A stretch of DNA of 64,000 nt from positions 38,223 to 102,222 of the forward strand of contig CAZKRY010000018.1 in NCBI GenBank assembly GCA_964555355.1, given 5' to 3'. The DNA is from CAIKBL01 sp964555355 (GTDB lineage Bacteria; Pseudomonadota; Gammaproteobacteria; Ga0077536). Positions 53,605 to 61,777 of the stretch are shown here, one piece after another. The notes beneath the pieces were generated by a model. The model was given only the letters and a program-made list of their open reading frames with translations. It was not told the origin of the DNA and did not search any database. The translations under genes were made by a program, and so were the position numbers. The stretch's first letter is position 1, and every line of letters starts with the position of its first letter.

Positions 53605-54171
53605 CTAACGAACCGGCATCAAGGTATTGAACGTGGGACCAAGCTGGTTCCAGTCGCGGGGGCCAAGCGCGCGTGAGGCTTCGCGCGTTGAGCCATCGAC
53701 AATGTAAGTCACCGGTACGCCCCAGCTCCAAAAGGCGGTCGGCATTTGGCTCTCTTTCGCAACGTACACCGGTAATTTGACGTCTAATGCTTGAACGTAC
53801 GCCGCGAGCTCTTGCCCGGATTTGTCATCGTCGATTGCGATAATCAAAACTTCAAAGCGCGCGGGATCAAGTTGCGCAGCGAGCTTTGCCAGGCTCGGCA
53901 ATTCATGCCGACAGGGGTCGCACCACGTGGCCCAAAAGTGCAGCAGGACCAGTTTTCCCCGCCAGTCGCTAAACTGTCGCCGACCACCATCCGTTGCAAC
54001 CAACGTGATTTCCGGCAATTTGTCGGCGAGACGTTCCAACCAAAGCGGCGCGCTTGCCTCATGTCGCGCGTGAGTCACAGTTGTCATCAAAAGCGTGCAG
54101 ATCAAACTCACGCTTTTGACGTAGCGCCATAGGCGTTTGCGCCGCGTACGCCGCCCGGTTAGAACATCCAA
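53605..54171 (-). CDS. TlpA-like thioredoxin-fold protein
   Basis: The protein has 188 residues. A basic, hydrophobic N-terminus (RRKRLWRYVKSVSLICTLLMTTVTHA) looks like a signal anchor that brings it to the periplasm. The redox motif WCDPC is at 83-87 in the segment LHFWATWCDPCRHELPSL. The cis-Pro region is GVPVTYIVDG. The best start is a TTG at 54171, which overlaps the end of the barrel gene. It probably reduces or forms disulfides on the exported partner upstream, whose mature N-terminus carries a CDYC motif. The two genes form an operon. Confidence 0.88.
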   Translation of the reverse strand: MDVLTGRRTRRKRLWRYVKSVSLICTLLMTTVTHARHEASAPLWLERLADKLPEITLVATDGGRRQFSDWRGKLVLLHFWATWCDPCRHELPSLAKLAAQLDPARFEVLIIAIDDDKSGQELAAYVQALDVKLPVYVAKESQMPTAFWSWGVPVTYIVDGSTREASRALGPRDWNQLGPTFNTLMPVR

Positions 54172-55187
54172 GTCAAACTGCCAAATAGCTTAAAGTCTTC
54201 GCCGAGCTGTACCCCGCGCAGACTATGGTGGACTGGCACCTGCGCGGCTGCTTCCAGAATGATGTTGGCACCCAGGTAACACTGCGCTCCGGGTTGGATA
54301 AAGACGACATGTCCGCCGGTATTCTCCAACTCAACGCCGGCGACTTCTTCCATATCTCGTAGCTCGCCACTCAATCCTAACGACAAAAAGGTTTGATTGG
54401 CCGCTTGGCCAATCGTGGCAGGCCGCACGCGATAACGCACGTTGACATCGTAATTGAGCGAATCGCCATATTCGTAATCCACGTTCCCGGACTCGCCCTC
54501 GCCTTTGACGGCGGCGAGCGCATTGGCGGCGAGCGACCATCTTCCCCGCGCGTGCTGCAGCGATGCCCCGAACAGTCCATCGGTGGAACCCGTGCCGAGT
54601 TGCGCGTGCGCATCCAAGAAAGTACCGTTGTCAGCGCGTCCGTCGGTGCTTCCGCTCGGCACCTTAACGCCCGCGATCAGCGCGACCGAGGTGGTCGCTT
54701 CCAGCGTGTGATACTCCAAGGCTTTGAAGCGTGCGAGCAGCGACATATCGCCGAGACCTTCGTCCCCACCGTGTTGATGTTCAACCGTGGGCAGTGCGGT
54801 TGCTGCTTCGTCGTGACCGTGTTCTTCGTGCTCATGCTGCTCGTGTTCATCCTCGTGCGCGCCTTCGCCATGGCCATGTTCCAAATGACCATCGATTCGC
54901 GTGACGCGCAGCGGCAACACTCCGATCAATGTGAGTCGAGGCAGAGGACTCCAGAAACCACCGATTTCCGTTGTGTAGTACTGTTCCTCGGCACCGGGGT
55001 TCAACAATTCATTTTCCCCGTCGTACACCCGGTCAAGTTCGGTATACCGTTGGGTTATCCTTAGCCCCTTGCCGTTTACCGTATCGAGCGGCGATATTCC
55101 TTGAGAGATCAGGCAGTAATCACAGGCCTGCGCAATCCCGGTTAAGCCCGCAAACGCCATACCGCATCCCCAGCGCCACCAGCCCAT
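54159..55187 (-). CDS. exported, His-rich, barrel-like protein (possible metal-related outer membrane protein)
   Basis: The 342-residue protein starts at an ATG behind AAAGGAG. After a signal peptide (about 1-21) the mature protein begins ACDYCLISQGISPLD, with a CxxC motif. The rest alternates hydrophobic strands with turns (NVDYEYGDSLNYDVNVRYRVRPA, QTFLSLGLSGELRD) and ends LFGSLTWMF with a terminal aromatic residue, as expected of an outer membrane beta-barrel. A loop at about 105-145 holds some ten histidines and many acidic residues (HGHGEGAHEDEHE, HEHEEHGHDE), likely to bind metal ions. I do not recognise the family. Its stop overlaps the start of the TlpA gene. Confidence 0.75.
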   Translation of the reverse strand: MGWWRWGCGMAFAGLTGIAQACDYCLISQGISPLDTVNGKGLRITQRYTELDRVYDGENELLNPGAEEQYYTTEIGGFWSPLPRLTLIGVLPLRVTRIDGHLEHGHGEGAHEDEHEQHEHEEHGHDEAATALPTVEHQHGGDEGLGDMSLLARFKALEYHTLEATTSVALIAGVKVPSGSTDGRADNGTFLDAHAQLGTGSTDGLFGASLQHARGRWSLAANALAAVKGEGESGNVDYEYGDSLNYDVNVRYRVRPATIGQAANQTFLSLGLSGELRDMEEVAGVELENTGGHVVFIQPGAQCYLGANIILEAAAQVPVHHSLRGVQLGEDFKLFGSLTWMF

Positions 55188-55281
55188 GAACGTACTCCTT
55201 TGTTTGCTTGGAAAAGAGGACGCGCAAGGTACGCAAGGGTCCAATCGATGTCACTGCGACAAAACGTCGCACCCGTGATTC

Positions 55282-56025
55282 CTACAGCCCGAGCCTACCA
55301 ACGCCCGGCAGCGACAAATTGAGTCGCCAGGGATTGATGCCAAAGACGGCGCCGCCGAGATTGATTTCAAGGCCTTCTTCCCGCGCGAGCGTCAGACCCA
55401 CGATACCGCCTAATGACCATTGGATTCCGGTGCCGCTCACAGGGGACCCGGCTAATGCACCGTTGGGTAAAAAGTCTTTGCCGATGGCAGTGCCGGGCAA
55501 ATTGAGGCGCAGTGCCGGCACTTGCCGGGCGACGAATGCGACAAATGTGTTGCTGTTCGGACCCGGCCATAGCCGGTAATGATCGGGATAAGGATAGCGT
55601 TTGACCGCGGCTTCGATCTGCGGAATCAACGCGGCGGCTTCGGCGCCGCGAATATCATGCAGAATGGTCGGTGGCGCGCCGTACCAAGCACGGTCCGGCA
55701 TATCAAATTCCGATTCAACAACGCGCCGTCCGGCCCATTGGTTCCACCCAAGCACTTGATGCACGCGGTACGACTTGGCGTTTTCTTCTTTGGTGGCGAT
55801 CCAGGTATGCACGGCAAAAATTCCGCGCCAGTTAAACGCGCGTGCGGCATACACCTGCACTATCGCTGCCGGATGATCGCGCGGGAGCGGTGCGAGGCCC
55901 GCACTATCACGACTCGCCGTGCGCCAATCCGCACTGAGCGTAATGGCGCCACTCGCGGCCACCCACAGCGGGCCGATCGCAAGCAATACCAGCGCGACGC
56001 CTAAAAACTTGATCAAGGTCATCAC
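55282..56025 (-). CDS. DUF3750-like exported protein
   Basis: The 247-residue protein has a hydrophobic N-terminal segment (MMTLIKFLGVALVLLAIGPLWVAASG) and a domain whose core reads WRTASRDSAGLAPLPRDHPAAIVQVYAARAFNWRGIFAVHTWIATK. This layout matches DUF3750 proteins from memory. It also contains NSNTFVAFVAR, close to a possible NTF-type binding pocket, and a C-terminal glycine-rich stretch. The function of the family is unknown; the His and Cys-free core gives no catalytic clue beyond HTW. It is divergent from no gene and sits between the barrel operon and the macrodomain gene on the same strand. Confidence 0.75.
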   Translation of the reverse strand: MMTLIKFLGVALVLLAIGPLWVAASGAITLSADWRTASRDSAGLAPLPRDHPAAIVQVYAARAFNWRGIFAVHTWIATKEENAKSYRVHQVLGWNQWAGRRVVESEFDMPDRAWYGAPPTILHDIRGAEAAALIPQIEAAVKRYPYPDHYRLWPGPNSNTFVAFVARQVPALRLNLPGTAIGKDFLPNGALAGSPVSGTGIQWSLGGIVGLTLAREEGLEINLGGAVFGINPWRLNLSLPGVGRLGL

Positions 56026-56060
56026 TGTACAGTTCCGCTAAATGCAAACACCATGAACGA

Positions 56061-56567
56061 TCAGCGAAGGGGGCCGAGCAAGCGTCGATAAAGTGCGAGA
56101 TCTTCCGCTGAAAAACAGCAGAAGGTGATTTCCTGCAATGCACCCGCGTGTGCGCGACAGGTCTTTATTGCAATCGGCGCGGCGAGTTCTTTTGGATAAC
56201 CGTAGACGCCTGTGCTAATGCTCGGAAAAGCGATCCGGCGGAAACCGTGACGATTCGCAAGTGACAGCGACTGTTCATAACAGCTGGCAAGCATCGCCGG
56301 CTCGCCGTTAGCACCGCCCGCCCAGATAGGCCCCACGGTATGAATGACATGCCGCGCCGACAAGCGATAGCCTGCGGTCAACTTGGCGGCGCCGACCTCA
56401 CAGCCGTGTAATGCGCGACACTCACGCAGTAGCTCAGGTCCCGCCGCGCGATGAATGGCGCCATCCACACCACCGCCACCGAGCAACGAACTATTCGCCG
56501 CATTGACGATGGCATCCACGTCTAAGGTGGTGATGTCAGCTTGAATGGCGGAGAACTGTACTGGCAT
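56061..56567 (-). CDS. macrodomain protein (O-acetyl-ADP-ribose deacetylase, YmdB-like)
   Basis: The 168-residue protein binds ADP-ribose. The family signature NAANSSLLGGGGVDGAIHRAAG is at about 20-41, with the catalytic Asp of GGVDGAI. The second loop GTPSISTGVYGYP-type sequence appears as FPSISTGVYGYP. Such proteins remove the acetyl group from O-acetyl-ADP-ribose or ADP-ribose from proteins. Start 56567 is chosen because the family begins MPVQFSAIQADIT; the longer frame runs into a repeat array. No sirtuin or ADP-ribosyltransferase gene is nearby. Confidence 0.92.
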   Translation of the reverse strand: MPVQFSAIQADITTLDVDAIVNAANSSLLGGGGVDGAIHRAAGPELLRECRALHGCEVGAAKLTAGYRLSARHVIHTVGPIWAGGANGEPAMLASCYEQSLSLANRHGFRRIAFPSISTGVYGYPKELAAPIAIKTCRAHAGALQEITFCCFSAEDLALYRRLLGPLR

Positions 56568-56630
56568 AAAAGGTCCAATCGCAACGATGTATACCTTGCT
56601 TACGATGCCGTACGCGAAGCGCTCGCGCTT

Positions 56631-56742
56631 AACCCTCTCCCCCCGGGAGAGGTCGGCGCGTAGCGCCGGGTGAGGGGCAGCGCATCTACTGGCGCGGCAT
56701 GAAGACCCCTCACCTTCCCCTCTCCCGCAGAGCGGGAGAGCG
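56631..56742. repeat. GGGAGAGG-type repeat array
   Basis: Two units lie between same-strand genes: a composite unit (CCCTCTCCCC, CGGGAGAGGTCGGCGCG, AGCGCCGGGTGAGGGG) and a hairpin (CCCTCTCCCGC / GCGGGAGAG). They match the arrays at 1.6, 12.5 and 48.7 kb. Located between the small secreted protein gene and the macrodomain gene. Confidence 0.85.
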
Positions 56743-56751
56743 TAATAATTG

Positions 56752-57150
56752 TTAATTAGATTCCGCGCGACAGCTACCCACACGCTGCGAGGGCTGCGGC
56801 ATGCCGGTCATGACCGTTAAGTGGCGCGACTGCACGGCATCAAGCGTTGGATCATCCGGCGGGGAGGCAAATATCGTCGTGAATACCAACCGGCCGCTTT
56901 CTTCGTTCTCGATAAACGTAATAGCGGCTGGCGACGTTAGCACGGCAACGTCGCGCGGCGGCGCAAGTTCATCACGCAGGACGGCGCGCTGCGTCTCACG
57001 ATTGATCTCGTGCACCTCGATGCGCTCTGTCGCATGACCGGGTTTAAGCGATTCGAAGTCGCACATATACGCCGTTGGCGTCGTGGACGCGAGCGCCGGT
57101 AGGCTTAACGCACAAACCAGCCAGATTCCGACTGCGCGCGGATTCTTCAT
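56752..57150 (-). CDS. small exported hypothetical protein
   Basis: The 132-residue protein has a signal peptide (MKNPRAVGIWLVCALSLPALAST) and then a compact domain with two cysteines (Cys30 in AYMCDFESL and Cys128 near the C-terminus) that could form a disulfide. I recognise no family. Its start overlaps the stop of the NtaA-type monooxygenase gene as ATGA, so it is translationally coupled to that gene. A periplasmic protein coupled to a cytoplasmic flavin enzyme is unusual; the coupling may be accidental. Confidence 0.65.
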   Translation of the reverse strand: MKNPRAVGIWLVCALSLPALASTTPTAYMCDFESLKPGHATERIEVHEINRETQRAVLRDELAPPRDVAVLTSPAAITFIENEESGRLVFTTIFASPPDDPTLDAVQSRHLTVMTGMPQPSQRVGSCRAESN

Positions 57151-58478
57151 GCAAAAAAACGATTCGCCGGTCGCGGGAGCCCGAGATTCTCGCGTAGCGT
57201 CTTTCCTTCGTAACGCGTGCGAAACAGCCCACGCCGCTGCAACTCAGGCACCACACGATCGACAAAGTCGTTAAGACCTTCCGGCAGAAACGGAAACATC
57301 AGATTAAAACCATCGCAGGCGGCGGTGGTAAACCACGCTTCCATTTCATCGGCAATTTGATTGGGCGTGCCCACGATTTCAAGCGTGCCGAAACTGCCGC
57401 CGATCCACTGTGCCAGTTGGCGAATGGTTAAATTCTCGGCGCGCGCGCGGAGGATGATTTTTTCGCGCTGGCTTTTGGTCGCGTTGGATTCCGGGATCTC
57501 GGGCAACGGTCCGTCGAGGGGATAACCCGAGACATCGTGCCCGAGCAGAATGGACAGCGATCCCATGCCGCTGTCCGGATGTACCAGACTATCTAAGTGG
57601 TCCTTTTTCGCTTGCGCTTCGGTGCGCGTATTGCCCACGACCACAAATGCGCCGGGCAGTACTTTGAGGTGTTCCGGGTCTCGTCCAAGTTTCGCCATGC
57701 GGGTCTTGATATCGGCGTACAGTTCACGCGCGGGCTCAATAATGTGATTGGCGGAGAACACCGCTTCCGCCGTTTCGGCCGCGAGTTGACGCCCGTCTTC
57801 GGAGGAGCCCGCCTGCACGATGACCGGCCAACCTTGCACCGGCCGCGCCACATTGAGCGGTCCACGTACCTTGAAAAATTGCCCTTGATGGTTGAGCACG
57901 TGCATGCGTTCCGGATTGAAAAACACCCCACGCTCAACATCGCGGACAAACGCATCGTCCGCCCAGCTATCCCATAATCCGGTCACGGCCTCATAGAACT
58001 CGCGCGCGCGGCGATAACGCTCAGCGTGATCGAGATGTTCATCGCGACCGAAGTTCATGGCTTCGTGCGGGTTCGCCGAAGTGACCACATTCCAGCCGGC
58101 GCGCCCGTGGCTCAAATGATCGAGAGACGCGAATTTGCGCGCGATGTGGTAAGGGTCGTTATAAGAAGTTGAGGCGGTCGCGATAAGTCCCAAGTGCTTG
58201 GTGACCATGGCCAACGCCGGCAATAACACCAACGGATCGAACGACGTGACGGTGGCGCTGCGCTGCAGTGCCGACAACGGCATGTTCAACACCGCCAGGT
58301 GATCCGCCATAAAAAACGCATCGAAACAACCGCGTTCCAGCGTCTGCGCGAACTGTGTCAGATGCTCGATATTGAAATTGGCGTCGCTGTACGCGCCCGG
58401 GTATCGCCAGGCGGCGGTATGAATACTGACGGGACGCATGAAGGCGCCGAGGCGCATTTGGCGAGTGGACTTTGACAT
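57147..58478 (-). CDS. NtaA/SnaA/DszA-family FMN-dependent monooxygenase
   Basis: The 443-residue luciferase-fold enzyme belongs to the NtaA/DszA branch: long insertions, LGAFMRPVSIHTAAWRYPGAYSDANFN at the N-terminus, STSYNDPYHIARKFASLDHLSHGRAGWNVVTSANPHEAMNFG in the core and VIVQAGSSEDGRQLAAETAEAVFSA. It uses FMNH2 and oxygen to break C-N or C-S bonds in compounds such as nitrilotriacetate or dibenzothiophene sulfone. A reductase partner is not encoded nearby. It is divergent from the OsmC gene 67 bases away, so the two promoters overlap in space. Confidence 0.92.
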   Translation of the reverse strand: MSKSTRQMRLGAFMRPVSIHTAAWRYPGAYSDANFNIEHLTQFAQTLERGCFDAFFMADHLAVLNMPLSALQRSATVTSFDPLVLLPALAMVTKHLGLIATASTSYNDPYHIARKFASLDHLSHGRAGWNVVTSANPHEAMNFGRDEHLDHAERYRRAREFYEAVTGLWDSWADDAFVRDVERGVFFNPERMHVLNHQGQFFKVRGPLNVARPVQGWPVIVQAGSSEDGRQLAAETAEAVFSANHIIEPARELYADIKTRMAKLGRDPEHLKVLPGAFVVVGNTRTEAQAKKDHLDSLVHPDSGMGSLSILLGHDVSGYPLDGPLPEIPESNATKSQREKIILRARAENLTIRQLAQWIGGSFGTLEIVGTPNQIADEMEAWFTTAACDGFNLMFPFLPEGLNDFVDRVVPELQRRGLFRTRYEGKTLRENLGLPRPANRFFA

Positions 58479-58545
58479 GCCGCTATACTGCCACAGCCGG
58501 TCGATTCAATAATGACGCTCTCGATAACCGTGAAGGAGTCCCCAA

Positions 58546-59052
58546 ATGACTACCCCACTTGCCGACGCCATCGCGCGCGCCGACAACACCTTTCGCACCA
58601 CCCCGGCCAAGGCCCGCGCAACCTTCCGCTCGGCGTCCGCACTTAAAGAGGGCTTTCGCTCCGAAGTCGCGCTGCGTCAGCATCGTCTGACCGTGGACGA
58701 GCCGGCTGGGATCGGCGGTTCGGATGCCGGGCCGACGCCGGTTGAATTAGTTCTCGCCGCCCTTGGCACCTGCCAGGAGATCACCTACCGCGCGTTTGCC
58801 ACCGCGCTCAAAATCCCCCTCGACGAAGTGGCGGTCACGGTGGAGGGGGACATCGATTTCCGCGGCTTTTTCGCCATCGACCCCAATGTGCGATCAGGAT
58901 TTGGTGCGTTACGCGTGAAGGTGGCACTGCGCTCGCCGGCGTCGGCCGAGGAGCTGGCGCGCTTGACGCAAGCGGTCAATCAACACTGCCCGGTCCTTGA
59001 TATGCTGTCGCGGCCGGTGCCATCGACTTTCGATATCGAGATTAATCCGTAA
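58546..59052 (+). CDS. OsmC/Ohr-family protein
   Basis: The 168-residue protein has the OsmC fold. The reactive Cys76 lies in ALGTCQEITYRA and the second, Cys148, in NQHCPVLDML; together they reduce organic hydroperoxides in the family. GGSDAGPTPVELVLAALGTC is the diagnostic segment. The start follows GAAGGAG. The next gene, an isochorismatase-family hydrolase, begins 13 bases downstream, so it shares the operon with HyuAB module 3. Protection against oxidants formed by the flavin monooxygenases is a possible role. Confidence 0.9.
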   Translation: MTTPLADAIARADNTFRTTPAKARATFRSASALKEGFRSEVALRQHRLTVDEPAGIGGSDAGPTPVELVLAALGTCQEITYRAFATALKIPLDEVAVTVEGDIDFRGFFAIDPNVRSGFGALRVKVALRSPASAEELARLTQAVNQHCPVLDMLSRPVPSTFDIEINP

Positions 59053-59065
59053 CGAGGGGTATGCC

Positions 59066-59707
59066 ATGAGCGAGCTTGAAGTTTATCAACGACAAGGTTT
59101 TGGTAATTCATCCGGCTTCGGCGTGCGGCCAGCGCTGTTGATAGTCGACTTCCAAATCGCGTTTACCAACCCCGCGCGCTACGGCGGCGGCAATATTCTG
59201 GAAGCGGTGGCGAATACCAAACGCCTTCTCGCGGCCGCGCGGGACGTCAAGATCCCGATCGCGTTCACCCGCGTGGTGTATGCCGATGCGGGCGCGGATG
59301 CCGGCGTCTTTTGTTTAAAGGCCAAGGGACTCGAGAATTTCACCGAGTCGCTCGCGGATGGACAGATCACGCCGGAACTTAGCCCCAGGGCCGACGAATA
59401 TATCGTCCGCAAAACCCAACCCTCGGCTTTTTTTGGCACCATGCTCGCGCCGTGGTTGGCGGGTAAAGGCGTCGATACGGTCATCGTCACGGGTTGCACC
59501 ACTTCCGGCTGCGTGCGCGCGTCGGTGGTTGATTCCATGAGCCACAATTTCCGCACCATCGTCGCCGTGGATGGGGTGGGCGATCGCGCGCTCGCGCCGC
59601 ATCACGCCAATCTTTTTGACATGGAGCAGAAGTACGCGGACTTGCTGACCTGTGACGAAATCGCGGCCCGGCTGCGCGGTTCACGTGCACGGACTGCGGC
59701 GGCCTAG
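59066..59707 (+). CDS. cysteine hydrolase of the N-carbamoylsarcosine amidase / isochorismatase family
   Basis: The 213-residue enzyme has the catalytic triad Asp28 (LLIVDFQ), Lys116 (IVRKTQPSAFFGT) and Cys149 in TGCTTSGCVRAS. TSGCVRASVVDS is typical of N-carbamoylsarcosine amidase, which hydrolyses N-carbamoylsarcosine to sarcosine, CO2 and ammonia. This fits its place before HyuA: N-methylhydantoinase would supply N-carbamoylsarcosine, the two steps that occur together in creatinine breakdown. Start 59066 follows GAGGGG. A related amidase on another N-carbamoyl compound is equally compatible. Confidence 0.88.
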   Translation: MSELEVYQRQGFGNSSGFGVRPALLIVDFQIAFTNPARYGGGNILEAVANTKRLLAAARDVKIPIAFTRVVYADAGADAGVFCLKAKGLENFTESLADGQITPELSPRADEYIVRKTQPSAFFGTMLAPWLAGKGVDTVIVTGCTTSGCVRASVVDSMSHNFRTIVAVDGVGDRALAPHHANLFDMEQKYADLLTCDEIAARLRGSRARTAAA

Positions 59708-59717
59708 CGAGTCCGCC

Positions 59718-61775
59718 ATGAGTTATCGACTAGGCGTGGATGTTGGGGGCACCTTCACGGACTTGCTCCTGCTGCGCGAGGCGGACGGCACGTTGTTTAC
59801 CGCCAAAGTTCCCTCCACGCCCGATGATCCTTCGCGCGCGGTGTTCAATGGCATTACGCGCATCTGCGCGCATGCGGGTATCGCGAGTCGTGAGATCTCC
59901 TACGTGATGCACGGCACGACGGTCGCAACCAACGCGGTGCTGACCGGCAATGGCGCGCGCGTTGGATTTATCACGACGCAGGGCCATCGCCAAATGCTGC
60001 ACATCGGCCGTTCGTTCGTGCCGGGTGGATTGGGCGGATGGGTCATCTATCAAAAGCCCAAACCGCTGGCGCCGCTCAAATGGACGCTGGAAGCCCACGA
60101 ACGTGTGAGTGCGCAAGGTGAAATCGTCACACCGTTCGATCGCGAACACTTACGCGCGCAGCTTCCGATATTGCGCGAGGCCAAGGTCGAGGCGATCACC
60201 GTGGCCTTATTGAACTCGTTTGCCAACGGCGTGCACGAGCAAGCGATCCGCGAATTGCTCGCGCAAGAGTTACCGGGAGTACCGGTGTCGCTGTCGAGCG
60301 AAGTCATTCCGGAAATGCAGGAGTACGAACGCGCGATCACTACCGTGGTGAATTCTTATGTGCGCCCGGTGGTGGGGCGTTACATCGACAATCTGCAGCG
60401 CGAACTGAACGCGACCATGGACGGCGTCAAGCTCGGTATCTTGAAGTCCGATGGCGCCTTGGCGACCGCCGCGCTCGCCTCCAGCGCACCCGTGAATCTC
60501 TTGATGAGCGGACCCGCGGGTGGTGTCTCGGGTGCGATCTGGATGGCGCGCCAAGCGGGTTTTTCCAAGGTCATGACCTTTGACATGGGCGGCACGTCGA
60601 CCGATGTCGCCTTGGTGGAGAACGGCGAAGCCCATCTTCGGCGCGAAACGCGCGTCGGCGATGTCGTGGTGCGCGCGCCCTCCGTCGATGTGCGTACGGT
60701 GGGCGCCGGCGGCGGTTCGATCGCACGCGTGCCTGAACTCACCGGCGCCTTGCGCGTTGGTCCACAAAGCGCAGGCGCCGTGCCCGGCCCCGCCGCGTAC
60801 GGTAAAGGCGGCGAAGAACCTACAGTAACGGATGCCAATGTTGTACTCGGTTATTTGCCGGCGGAAGCGTTGCTCGGCGGAGATTTAAAAATCGATCGCG
60901 CGCGAGCCGTGCGCGCGGTCCAGAAAATCGCGGACGCCATGGGTTTGTCGCTCGAAGCGGCCGCCGCCGGCATCATCGATATCGTCAACGAAAACATGTT
61001 CGGCGCGCTGCGGCTCATTTCAGTCGAACAAGGCTACGATCCGCGCGAATTCGCTTTGATGGGCTTTGGCGGCGCCGGCCCGTTACACGCCAATGCACTC
61101 GCCAAATTAACAGGCGCGTGGCCCGTCATTATTCCGCGCGGGCCTGGCGTTTTGTGCGCGTATGGTGACGCCACCACACGCATGCGGAACGAAGCGTCGC
61201 GCACCTTCATTCGCCGCTTCACCGCCACTGATCCACAAGAGCTCGTGACGCTGCTGCGCGCGTTAGAAGAAAAAGCGCTGGCGAGTTTATTGGCGGAAGG
61301 CCTGGCGCGCGAGGCGTGTACGGTGGTGCATCAGTTTGATCTGCGCTACAGCGGGCAGTCGATGGAACTCACTATTGATATCGATCCCAACAACCTGATC
61401 AGCCAGGGGCTTGACCTAATCGGTGCGCGCTTCGATGAATTGCACCGCAAGCATTACACCTTCGATTTGCCGAACGAGAAAGAACTCGTCAACTTACGCG
61501 CCGTCGCCACCAGCAGCAGCTTATTCGCCCGTGCCCAGGAAATTGCGACGGGCGACGGGACGCCACCCCGATCCTCGAGCCTGACGACCATTTACGCCGA
61601 CGGTGATTTCCATCAAGCGGGGATTTACGCGCGCGACTCGTTGCGCGCGGGCGATATCGTTGAAGGACCCGCCATCGTCACTGAAATGGATTCCACGACG
61701 TTGATCCTGCCGCAACATGCCGCGACGGTGGATAGATACGGCAATTTATTGATTCGCCCGCGAGGACCGAGGTAA
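59718..61775 (+). CDS. hydantoinase/oxoprolinase subunit A (HyuA), module 3
   Basis: The 685-residue subunit starts MSYRLGVDVGGTFTDLLLL; the second motif FDMGGTSTDVAL and GAGGGSIARV follow, and LRYSGQSMEL is in the C-terminal domain. The start at 59718 removes a non-family extension that overlaps the amidase gene. It is ten bases downstream of the amidase, which suggests that this module handles N-methylhydantoin or another hydantoin. By motif form it is the closest of the three to classical N-methylhydantoinase; this is a judgement by eye. Confidence 0.93.
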   Translation: MSYRLGVDVGGTFTDLLLLREADGTLFTAKVPSTPDDPSRAVFNGITRICAHAGIASREISYVMHGTTVATNAVLTGNGARVGFITTQGHRQMLHIGRSFVPGGLGGWVIYQKPKPLAPLKWTLEAHERVSAQGEIVTPFDREHLRAQLPILREAKVEAITVALLNSFANGVHEQAIRELLAQELPGVPVSLSSEVIPEMQEYERAITTVVNSYVRPVVGRYIDNLQRELNATMDGVKLGILKSDGALATAALASSAPVNLLMSGPAGGVSGAIWMARQAGFSKVMTFDMGGTSTDVALVENGEAHLRRETRVGDVVVRAPSVDVRTVGAGGGSIARVPELTGALRVGPQSAGAVPGPAAYGKGGEEPTVTDANVVLGYLPAEALLGGDLKIDRARAVRAVQKIADAMGLSLEAAAAGIIDIVNENMFGALRLISVEQGYDPREFALMGFGGAGPLHANALAKLTGAWPVIIPRGPGVLCAYGDATTRMRNEASRTFIRRFTATDPQELVTLLRALEEKALASLLAEGLAREACTVVHQFDLRYSGQSMELTIDIDPNNLISQGLDLIGARFDELHRKHYTFDLPNEKELVNLRAVATSSSLFARAQEIATGDGTPPRSSSLTTIYADGDFHQAGIYARDSLRAGDIVEGPAIVTEMDSTTLILPQHAATVDRYGNLLIRPRGPR

Positions 61776-61777
61776 AC

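Noticed and set aside
54393..55064. 223-codon plus-strand frame
   Set aside because: Antisense shadow of the exported His-rich protein; its hydrophobic runs derive from the His-rich loop read on the other strand.
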